From Bacteroidales bacterium (GTDB lineage Bacteria; Bacteroidota; Bacteroidia; Bacteroidales; UBA1556): DNA of 13,490 nt. A model generated the notes under the pieces. The model saw only the letters and a list, made by a program, of their open reading frames with translations, made no database searches and was not told the DNA's origin. Position numbers and translations under genes: made by a program. This document shows, one piece after another, positions 1 through 6,343 of the stretch. How positions within the stretch are numbered: the first letter of the stretch is position 1; every line of letters starts with the position of its first letter. The DNA lies in the NCBI GenBank assembly GCA_023145955.1, contig JAGLDA010000117.1, forward strand, positions 1 to 13,490. The letters run 5' to 3'.

Positions 1-42
1 ACTGCATACTGCATACTGCACACTGCATACTGCATACTGATT
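1..42. repeat. Heptamer tandem repeat (ACTGCAT unit)
   Basis: Six consecutive 7-bp units are visible: four exact ACTGCAT copies, one ACTGCAC variant (third unit) and a degenerate last copy (ACTGATT). The array starts at the window edge and probably continues to the left. Its last copy overlaps the stop codon of the citrate lyase gene by two bases, so the array begins where that gene ends. It has no spacers and is not a CRISPR. Function unknown; it may be an intergenic slippage-prone repeat. Confidence 0.9.
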
Positions 43-1258
43 ACTCTTCATCCATCCAATCTTTAGTAATAATTTTTAAATCAATTGCTGTGTTTAATGT
101 GTTTTCAGCTCTTTTTACAACGGGGGCATCAATCATTTTTGTTCCCAAAGAAACAACTCCTAAACCTTTCTTCTTAGCTTCTAAAAATGCTAGATATATT
201 TTCTGAGCTTTTATTATTTCTTTATTCTCTGGTGCGAAATTATCATGAATTACATTGATTTGCCTTGGATGAATACATCCCATTCCATCAAATCCTAATG
301 CCTTTGATTTACGTACATTTCTAGCGAGAGCTTCCATATCCGATACATCCGAAAAAACAGAGTCGATAGGTTGAATGCCCGCTGCTCGGCAAGCATTTAC
401 TACCATTGATCGAGCATAGAATGATTCTGTACCTTCATCAGTTCGCAAGGTTCCTAGGTCAGCAGTATAATCTTCTAAACCTATTGCAATTGACGAAATA
501 TTATCTGCTGCTGTAGCAATTTCAAATGATTTTATCACTCCTAAAGCGGATTCTATTATTGGCATTAGCCATATATCATTAGCTATATTGTTTTTAGATT
601 TAAGCTCATCAATTTTCTTATTTACTTGATGAATTTGATCAGCAGATTCGCATTTAGGAACCAATATAAGATTCACATTATGAGCTACAATGAAATCTAG
701 ATCATCAAGTCCCATTGGAATTTGATTAATTCGGACCATTCGCTCAGCGCCATAAAAATTTATTCCTCGAAGAGCATTTCTAACCATAAATCTAGCTTCA
801 TATTTTTTGTTATGAGCTACGGCATCTTCTAAATCCAAAATAATTCCGTTGGGTTTATGGATTCCAGCATTTAGCATCATACTTGGCGAATTGCCTGGTA
901 AGTATAAACGTGAAAAACGCATATTAGATTTTGTAGTAATAGACTTATTAGCTTCTATAATTGGAAATAGGTACTCTTTGTCTGTTTTAATTAGCTTTCG
1001 AATAGCTGCTTCCATTCTTGCTGCAATTACCAAAGGAAGTGCTCCTTTGTCTATAATAAGAATGTTAGCATTAGATATGTTGTAAAAACTTAGAATGTCA
1101 TTTATAAGTTTCCGGTTACTTTTGCCAAACATGGAGTCAACTTTTGAAGTAAAGTTTAGTCCAATCCCTCCTTTAGAAGTTAGTTCTATTTCTATATAAA
1201 AATCTGAACGAACCTTCTTTCCTTCATTGCCAATTGTAATTTTTTTATTCTCAATCAT
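41..1258 (-). CDS. citE: Citrate lyase CitD-CitE fusion (acyl carrier domain + beta subunit)
   Basis: Cytoplasmic 405-residue protein with two citrate lyase subunits in one chain. Residues about 5-90 resemble CitD, the acyl carrier subunit, including the DKGAL motif (70-74) followed by the AARMEAA helix. Residues about 112-395 are a CitE/HpcH-HpaI aldolase TIM barrel that cleaves citryl-thioester to oxaloacetate and acetyl-thioester. Visible CitE motifs are RLYLPGN (R117), LDLEDAV (141-147), PKCES, IIESALG (E236) and GLEDYTADLG (D263); E236 and D263 are the expected magnesium ligands by family comparison. In this family the prosthetic group sits on a serine; here Ser18 in RSD is the only nearby candidate. 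The ATG start keeps the CitD domain intact. The alpha subunit (CitF) would be expected to the left, outside the window. The gene has its own promoter just upstream. The fold is certain; the actual substrate (citrate or a related acyl-CoA) is inferred. Confidence 0.88.
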   Translation of the reverse strand: MIENKKITIGNEGKKVRSDFYIEIELTSKGGIGLNFTSKVDSMFGKSNRKLINDILSFYNISNANILIIDKGALPLVIAARMEAAIRKLIKTDKEYLFPIIEANKSITTKSNMRFSRLYLPGNSPSMMLNAGIHKPNGIILDLEDAVAHNKKYEARFMVRNALRGINFYGAERMVRINQIPMGLDDLDFIVAHNVNLILVPKCESADQIHQVNKKIDELKSKNNIANDIWLMPIIESALGVIKSFEIATAADNISSIAIGLEDYTADLGTLRTDEGTESFYARSMVVNACRAAGIQPIDSVFSDVSDMEALARNVRKSKALGFDGMGCIHPRQINVIHDNFAPENKEIIKAQKIYLAFLEAKKKGLGVVSLGTKMIDAPVVKRAENTLNTAIDLKIITKDWMDEE

Positions 1259-1306
1259 GGTATTTGTATTTTTACAAGAATATACTTAAATCTTAAAATC
1301 TGACAA

Positions 1307-1340
1307 CAAAGATAGAAATTGTTCAAATTACAACAACAAA
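1307..1340 (-). promoter_or_regulatory. Bacteroidota-type promoter for the CitD-CitE gene
   Basis: On the minus strand an exact -7 element TATCTTTG (1307-1314, consensus TAnnTTTG) lies about 50 nt upstream of the ATG. A run of three TTG triplets lies upstream (1331-1339 on the plus strand); the middle one gives a 19-nt spacer, which fits the -33 TTG/TTTG element. No Shine-Dalgarno sequence is evident before the start, as is usual in this phylum. Confidence 0.6.
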
Positions 1341-1404
1341 AGTTTCAGTTTTATTAATAGTAATTTATATTGAGGATGTTTAGTATTAATCAATACTTAA
1401 CTAA

Positions 1405-1443
1405 GCAAAAAAAAGCCCTTTTGCACTAATGCAAAAGGGCTTT
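1405..1443 (-). terminator. Rho-independent terminator of the beta-propeller gene
   Basis: A perfect 14-bp stem (1412-1425 with 1430-1443) encloses a 4-nt loop. Read on the minus strand the stem is followed by an uninterrupted U tract from the A run at 1407-1414. It sits 22 bp past the stop codon of the upstream minus-strand gene at 1466-4324, so it ends that transcript before the CitD-CitE promoter. Confidence 0.9.
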
Positions 1444-1465
1444 CTAATATTTTATGATCTATCTA

Positions 1466-4324
1466 TTAGTTCTTTATAAACTTAGATGTAGTAACATCAG
1501 TACCAGCTCGTAATTGTAGGATATATAATCCAGGAGTTAGATTTGAAGTGTTAACCTTGGTAGATTGTTGTCCTGACTTACTTCCTAAGTTAGTTTCGCT
1601 AAGCAAACGACCATTAATATCAAATATAGTTATTGTAACGTCAGCCTTATTTGTAAGCAGATATTCTACAGTAGCATTATCAACAACAGGGTTTGGGTAT
1701 AGCTTAATATCAGAAATATACTTCTTATTATCACTAGGTTCGTCCTCAATACTCATAAAGTTTTTGCAAGTAAAGAATCCTCTACCATGTGTAGCAGCAT
1801 ATATTTGAGCGTGATTATAAACTCCAGGATAAATCTGTACCAAAGGTATCCCTTGGTCAAGAGTTACTGTCTTTTTCCATGCTAAACTATTTTGTTGCTG
1901 AATTATCTGATAAACTGGAGCCATTGATTCAAAACCAGTATTCTCTTTAGTCCATGTTGGACTAGATGAAGTAATATTATTAGTAGTAAATATACCAAAC
2001 TCTGTACCTATGATACAATAGTTAGGGTTATTTAGAGGAATTAAAGAAGAATAAACAGGAGTATTTGATGGTAAATTTCCTTTAGCAGAGCTAAAAGTAG
2101 GACTACTAGAAGTTGCATTTGAAGAATAATATATTGAATTACTACTAGTACCACCAATAGTAACAACTATATTAGCAGAATTATCAGGGTCTATACTAAC
2201 ACTTGAAATCATACCACTGAAATTTTTAATGATAACATCTTCTATTACATAGGCAGAAGAGTTAGCACTTGCTGTAGAATCTTCTTGAGCTTCTAATAAA
2301 TTACTTAATCTACCAAGTTCTCCATTATAAACATAATATAGAACATCGCCATCACGAGAAATTTGCATACTCCAAACAGCCTTATTAGCAGGTGTTGGGT
2401 TTTTCATAATAAGCGACCATGAAGGAGTAGTTTTCTTAAAGTATAAAGCTTCTTTTGTCATCCAAATACCATCTGCTGTACCTACAAAGAAACGACTCTG
2501 TACAGGGTCAACAATCTTAATAGTATCTTCATAATTTAAGTCAGCAGTAAGTATATATTCAAAAGGATATGCATTATTTGTAGCACTACGGCCATCAATT
2601 GTGTCTCCCATAACGTAATCTTGATCAGCAGAATAATTTACTGAATCACGGCTGTTAGGATAGCTAATAGTTTCCCATATAATGGTAGGAGTAACAAAAG
2701 CTCCAGCTAAGTTGTCAAGCATTGCCTGGCTGTAAAATTCAGGAGTAGCAGGGCTTACTGTTTCATCAGAAGGTTTTTGCATTGACTGTCCAAAATCTGA
2801 CGAACGAGCAACAGTGCCATAATAGATAGAAGCAAAAACTACTTCTTGATTAAGAATTGAAGCAGCACACCAGCCACCATCACCACCAAGTATTTCTCTA
2901 GCTTCTTGCTTTTGGCTTGGATGAGTAGCACTACCATCAATAAATTGAGTACCATTATCTTGTGTTCCACCCATAACTCCGCCATTAGGGTGAGTTCCAA
3001 CAGCATAAAATTGTGTTACGTTAAAATCAGTATTTAAAGTTACAAATGTATTACCACCATCAGTAGTTTTTGAAATACCACCGTCTGTTCCTTGGTAAAA
3101 AGTGTTTGCTTCTGTAGGATGTTGTGTATATACATGTTGGTCAGCATGAACATATATAGGTGATATCTTGTCGGCATGCCAAAGAGTTTTCTTTGTCCAG
3201 CTATAAGGAGCGTTATCAGAAATCTTTACGCCTTTCCATAAATCAATGCCTCCAGCATATACAATATTAGGATTAGTTTTGTGTACCATAAGTACATTAT
3301 CATACCATCCTTGGTTATTACTTCCAAAAAGATTAAAAGCAGATATGCCTCCTTGTCCAACAAGAGTCCAGCTGCTACCTCCGTTGGTAGTTTTGTAAAT
3401 ACCATCTAGACCACCATTGTTTGCATATGTAACATATATAACATCCTTATCAGAAGGTGCAATTGCTACTTCTGCTCTCTGCCCATTACCTGGTGATGAT
3501 TGATCCCATGATCCATCGCCATCAGATATTTGTATCTTATTACCCATTGTAGCAACTACTCTGGTTTCGTCTTCTAAACACTTAACATCTTTAAAGTTGC
3601 CACCTTTTTCTAAGTTCCAACTTGTAGTACCTTTATCAGTTGTAGATTTCAACCCACTACTTGTTGCAGCATATACTTTTCCGTTTTTATCAGAGGCTAA
3701 TCTATTTATATATTTCCAAGTAATAGTATTTGAAATAATATCAAAGTCGGTAGATGTAGCTTCTTTTAAATAAATACCAGCACCAATACCACCAGAATTT
3801 CTGTTGGTGTATGCAGCTTGAGCCAAGCCTTCGCCTGTTCCAACATAAATGTCTCCAGCAGGAGTTTGACACATTGATGTAATAGCAATATTGCCATCAA
3901 TAGGTACTTGTACCCACGATTGTCCTGCGTTGGTAGATTTCCATAAGCCACCTTGTACACCACCAGCATACATAGTATTGTTTGTATTGTCTTGATTGTC
4001 AAAAATTAAAGCACGAATACGTCCACCAACATTATTTGGGCCTAGCTCTTCCCATGATAATCCTAGAGATTTAGAACTAGACATTTTTCTTACAGCTGTT
4101 CTTGCTGCAACAATTTTGTCAGTTTCAATATTTCCTGTTACAACATCAGCTTTCAATCGGTAGTAAAAATCCATTGCACCAGCAATTCCCTTTTGATCCT
4201 TTTTATCGTGTTTTTCTTCAGTAATATCATTGCTATCAACAGTATTTCGTTCAAAATACAATGCACTACTAACCGCTATCACGGTAAACGTCATTAATCC
4301 TAAAAGTAATTTTTTTGTCTTCAT
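1466..4324 (-). CDS. Secreted Asp-box beta-propeller protein with T9SS type A sorting domain
   Basis: Secreted protein of 952 residues. Residues 1-22 form a signal peptide (MKTKK followed by a hydrophobic stretch). The body has the look of a sortilin/VPS10- or BNR-type beta-propeller: a GPNNVGGRIRAL opening at about 95-106 and repeated Asp-box motifs at about 129-137 (KSTNAGQSW), 227-236, 311-319 (TTNGGSSW), 419-427 (TTDGGNTF) and 508-514. HADQH at 393-397 is a motif I associate with this propeller group. The last 80 residues (873-952) are a typical T9SS type A C-terminal domain with LYPNP (875-879), DINGRLL (902-908) and GLYILQL (932-938), ending in lysine. After export by the Sec system and T9SS the protein should be released or anchored at the cell surface. 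Substrate unknown: related propellers include glycoside hydrolases such as xyloglucanases, but no catalytic pair can be assigned here. The ATG start is fixed by the signal peptide. A strong terminator follows the gene. Confidence 0.88.
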   Translation of the reverse strand: MKTKKLLLGLMTFTVIAVSSALYFERNTVDSNDITEEKHDKKDQKGIAGAMDFYYRLKADVVTGNIETDKIVAARTAVRKMSSSKSLGLSWEELGPNNVGGRIRALIFDNQDNTNNTMYAGGVQGGLWKSTNAGQSWVQVPIDGNIAITSMCQTPAGDIYVGTGEGLAQAAYTNRNSGGIGAGIYLKEATSTDFDIISNTITWKYINRLASDKNGKVYAATSSGLKSTTDKGTTSWNLEKGGNFKDVKCLEDETRVVATMGNKIQISDGDGSWDQSSPGNGQRAEVAIAPSDKDVIYVTYANNGGLDGIYKTTNGGSSWTLVGQGGISAFNLFGSNNQGWYDNVLMVHKTNPNIVYAGGIDLWKGVKISDNAPYSWTKKTLWHADKISPIYVHADQHVYTQHPTEANTFYQGTDGGISKTTDGGNTFVTLNTDFNVTQFYAVGTHPNGGVMGGTQDNGTQFIDGSATHPSQKQEAREILGGDGGWCAASILNQEVVFASIYYGTVARSSDFGQSMQKPSDETVSPATPEFYSQAMLDNLAGAFVTPTIIWETISYPNSRDSVNYSADQDYVMGDTIDGRSATNNAYPFEYILTADLNYEDTIKIVDPVQSRFFVGTADGIWMTKEALYFKKTTPSWSLIMKNPTPANKAVWSMQISRDGDVLYYVYNGELGRLSNLLEAQEDSTASANSSAYVIEDVIIKNFSGMISSVSIDPDNSANIVVTIGGTSSNSIYYSSNATSSSPTFSSAKGNLPSNTPVYSSLIPLNNPNYCIIGTEFGIFTTNNITSSSPTWTKENTGFESMAPVYQIIQQQNSLAWKKTVTLDQGIPLVQIYPGVYNHAQIYAATHGRGFFTCKNFMSIEDEPSDNKKYISDIKLYPNPVVDNATVEYLLTNKADVTITIFDINGRLLSETNLGSKSGQQSTKVNTSNLTPGLYILQLRAGTDVTTSKFIKN

Positions 4325-4433
4325 ATCTAGTATTCAGTAATTTATATAAATATCATTTAGTGTGCTAAAGTTAGGCAAATTACAGTTTTTTTCAATACAT
4401 TCAATTAATATATTGGTCTAAACTTTTGCCATA

Positions 4434-4441
4434 CAAAAATA
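4434..4441 (-). promoter_or_regulatory. Possible -7 element for the beta-propeller gene
   Basis: An exact TATTTTTG (TAnnTTTG consensus) lies on the minus strand about 110 nt upstream of the ATG at 4324. No good -33 TTG is found at the right spacing, and the implied leader of roughly 100 nt is long. A closer near-match (GTAATTTG, around 4375-4382) is one base off the consensus. I see no gene in the surrounding 4325-4534 gap. Confidence 0.3.
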
Positions 4442-4534
4442 AGTTAAAACCAACATAAATATTAATGCTAGAGTATCAATTTAGCATAATTAATACCATT
4501 ATTTATCAAATGGAATTGTATAAGCAGAATATGA

Positions 4535-5275
4535 TTATTTATTATATCTTGAGCCAAATCGGAATGCTAAAAAAAAGCGGAGTTTGTAATATTCTGGGTC
4601 ACTAAGCCCCATTATTTGTATTGGTAGTGCATATGTATCAACAATTATTCCTGCTTCAAAAGCTTTAGTTTTTTCTTGATAAGGAGCAAATTCTATGTTT
4701 AGCCCCATTTTAAAACTAATGCCTGGATGTAAACTAAGTTCACTAAATCCTTTGGTATAAGGTCCTCTGCCAAATATGTCTTCAATCATATGTTTGTCGG
4801 GGTTGTACCTTTCTAAAATTACGGAGTTGTTAGTAGCTTGATCGAATACATATAGATATACTGGTTTGCCAATCCCCAAATTTAGTCCGCCATAATAAAA
4901 CCAGCGCACTTCCACACCTCCCCAATAAGGTTTTTCAGCTATTATTTTTTGTCGACCACGCATTAATTGTAGCCCATAAAAATGCATTAATTTGCCGTAA
5001 AAGAAACTCTTTGCCGATGATTGGGCAGAAATCCATAGCTGGCGTTCCTGCTTGCTGTCAGAAATAAAAGAGAAGTTTAGATCCCAGGTTTTCTTGTTTT
5101 TATAAGTAATGGCTTGGCCTAATCGGAAGCCTACTCCCCAGCCGTCAGAGTTGAAATTTATACCGAAGCTTTTCTCTTTTTTTAATAGCGGCTTTTTAAT
5201 TATCTTATCAGCTTTTTGAGCAAAAAGACTGAAAGGGATAATTAGTAATGCTATGATATATAACTTGATACGCAT
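4535..5275 (-). CDS. Predicted outer-membrane beta-barrel protein, unknown function
   Basis: Not recognised as a named family. From the ATG at 5275 the product is 246 residues: a signal peptide of about 20 residues (MRIKLYI, hydrophobic core, FSLFAQ cleavage region), a short lysine-rich linker (KKPLLKKEKS), then alternating aromatic/glycine strands such as SFGINFNSDGWGVGFRLG, VRWFYYGGLNLG and KLRFFLAFRFG. This pattern is typical of a small outer-membrane barrel of 8-12 strands. The reading frame extends upstream to a TTG at 5305, but that start would place ten extra residues ahead of a well-formed signal peptide, so the internal ATG is preferred. The gene follows a 50-residue lipoprotein gene after 42 bp and is probably cotranscribed with it from the promoter at 5514-5521. 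No clear terminator is seen after it. Envelope location is fairly secure; the role is unknown. Confidence 0.75.
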   Translation of the reverse strand: MRIKLYIIALLIIPFSLFAQKADKIIKKPLLKKEKSFGINFNSDGWGVGFRLGQAITYKNKKTWDLNFSFISDSKQERQLWISAQSSAKSFFYGKLMHFYGLQLMRGRQKIIAEKPYWGGVEVRWFYYGGLNLGIGKPVYLYVFDQATNNSVILERYNPDKHMIEDIFGRGPYTKGFSELSLHPGISFKMGLNIEFAPYQEKTKAFEAGIIVDTYALPIQIMGLSDPEYYKLRFFLAFRFGSRYNK

Positions 5276-5317
5276 ATTATTGGTGCCGTTATAAAAGAAA
5301 CTCAATAGGATTATTAT

Positions 5318-5470
5318 TTAATCTAAATTATCTGATGTAATTGGTTTTTGAATGTCAATAGTTTCGTTTTGAGTATACATGCCAGGACATTTTTGACCAC
5401 GCGACTGACATGACGATAGTGCTATTATGCTTCCCAATAAAACTAATAATAATAAACTTAATTTTTTCAT
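5318..5470 (-). CDS. Small lipoprotein (50 residues), unknown function
   Basis: A short reading frame translated by hand: ATG at 5470, TAA at 5318-5320, 50 residues. The N-terminus is a clear lipoprotein signal peptide: MKK, a leucine-rich core, then the lipobox LSSC with the lipidated cysteine at position 21. The mature part is only 30 residues (CQSRGQKCPGMYTQNETI, then a short polar tail) and has a second cysteine in a KCPGMY motif. An exact -7 promoter element lies about 44 nt upstream, and the beta-barrel gene begins 42 bp downstream on the same strand, suggesting a two-gene envelope operon. The product is probably anchored in the outer or inner membrane facing the periplasm. No function can be assigned. 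The lipobox plus promoter make it likely to be a real gene. Confidence 0.75.
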   Translation of the reverse strand: MKKLSLLLLVLLGSIIALSSCQSRGQKCPGMYTQNETIDIQKPITSDNLD

Positions 5471-5513
5471 ATTTCTTTAGGTTGATAGTTTATACTTGTT
5501 TTATATTAACTTA

Positions 5514-5521
5514 CAAAGATA
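5514..5521 (-). promoter_or_regulatory. Bacteroidota -7 element for the lipoprotein/barrel operon
   Basis: An exact TATCTTTG on the minus strand, identical to the -7 element of the CitD-CitE promoter. It is 43 nt upstream of the lipoprotein ATG at 5470. The -33 region is weak, with TTTC about 17 nt upstream the best match. Confidence 0.5.
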
Positions 5522-5579
5522 CTGTTTTATTGGAAATTGAAATTTATTAATTTAATTTTTTTTGTAAAAGCAATATATT

Positions 5580-5613
5580 TTGTAAAAAAAGTCTTTATTT
5601 TTCTTTAAATTTG
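5580..5613 (+). promoter_or_regulatory. Bacteroidota-type promoter for ung
   Basis: An exact -7 element TAAATTTG at 5606-5613, with TTG at 5580-5582 (part of TTTTG) upstream. The 23-nt spacer is at the long end of the accepted range. The implied leader is about 15 nt before the ATG at 5635. It is divergent from the lipoprotein promoter at 5514-5521, with about 60 bp between the two. Confidence 0.5.
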
Positions 5614-5634
5614 TAATATCTAAATCTAATAGAT

Positions 5635-6336
5635 ATGTATAAAATTGTTGATGAAAACTGGCAAAGAGTACTGGCAAATTATATTCAATCAGAAGAGTAT
5701 AAAGAGCTAATTCAATTTGTTGATTATGAATATAAAAACAGTACGGTATTTCCTCCTAAGGAACTAATATTTAACGCATTTAATCTAACTGCTTTTAGTG
5801 ATGTTAAAGTTGTTATCATTGGTCAAGATCCATATCATGGTTTAGGACAGGCGCAAGGATTATGTTTTTCGGTGCCCGATGGAGTAAAACAGCCTCCTTC
5901 ACTTCGCAATATTGTAAAAGAATTGGTTAGCGATGTGGGAATTGATATTAGTAAAAATGGGAATCTTATGAATTGGGCAAAGCAAGGTGTATTAATGTTA
6001 AATGCGATACTTACTGTAAGAGAAAAACAGGCTGGCTCTCATCAAAAGCATGGTTGGGAGGAATTTACTGATGAAGTAATTCGTAAAATATCTGAGAATA
6101 AGAAAAATTGTGTTTTTATTCTTTGGGGAAATTATGCTCAGAAAAAAGCGAGTTTGATTGATGAAAATAAACACCTTATTATAAAAGGTATTCATCCATC
6201 GCCATTATCGGCACATAGAGGTTTCTTTGGCAGCAAACCTTTTTCTAAGACTAATGATTATCTTACTATAAATAAAAAGGATACAATCAATTGGGAAGTT
6301 TCTCATGAAAATGTAAAACAGCAAACCTTATTTTAA
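5635..6336 (+). CDS. ung: Uracil-DNA glycosylase (family 1)
   Basis: Removes uracil from DNA as the first step of base excision repair; monomeric and cytoplasmic. The 233-residue length is normal for family 1 UDG. Diagnostic motifs are all present: GQDPYHG (63-69) with the water-activating Asp65 and Tyr67, which blocks thymine; LCFSVP (76-81) with the uracil-stacking Phe78; LNAILTV (122-128) with the uracil-reading Asn123; and HPSPLSAHRGFFGS (187-200) with catalytic His187 and the DNA-intercalating leucine. The ATG start lies just downstream of a consensus promoter and gives the expected N-terminus. The next gene starts 7 nt after the stop and is probably cotranscribed, although it has no known functional link to repair. 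Nothing unusual in the protein itself. Confidence 0.97.
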   Translation: MYKIVDENWQRVLANYIQSEEYKELIQFVDYEYKNSTVFPPKELIFNAFNLTAFSDVKVVIIGQDPYHGLGQAQGLCFSVPDGVKQPPSLRNIVKELVSDVGIDISKNGNLMNWAKQGVLMLNAILTVREKQAGSHQKHGWEEFTDEVIRKISENKKNCVFILWGNYAQKKASLIDENKHLIIKGIHPSPLSAHRGFFGSKPFSKTNDYLTINKKDTINWEVSHENVKQQTLF

Positions 6337-6343
6337 TATTATT

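Noticed and set aside
1..42. CRISPR-like array
   Set aside because: The 7-bp units are contiguous with no spacers; this is a simple tandem repeat.
849..1085. Antisense reading frame within the citrate lyase gene, and similar frames at 1548-1808, 3766-4002, 5998-6195, 8725-8976, 10941-11165, 11539-11763 and 12930-13139
   Set aside because: All lie inside strongly supported genes in other frames and show no promoter, domain or plausible start of their own.
5276..5305. TTG start adding ten residues to the beta-barrel protein
   Set aside because: The ATG at 5275 begins a standard signal peptide; the extension would put a polar segment ahead of it and has no support.
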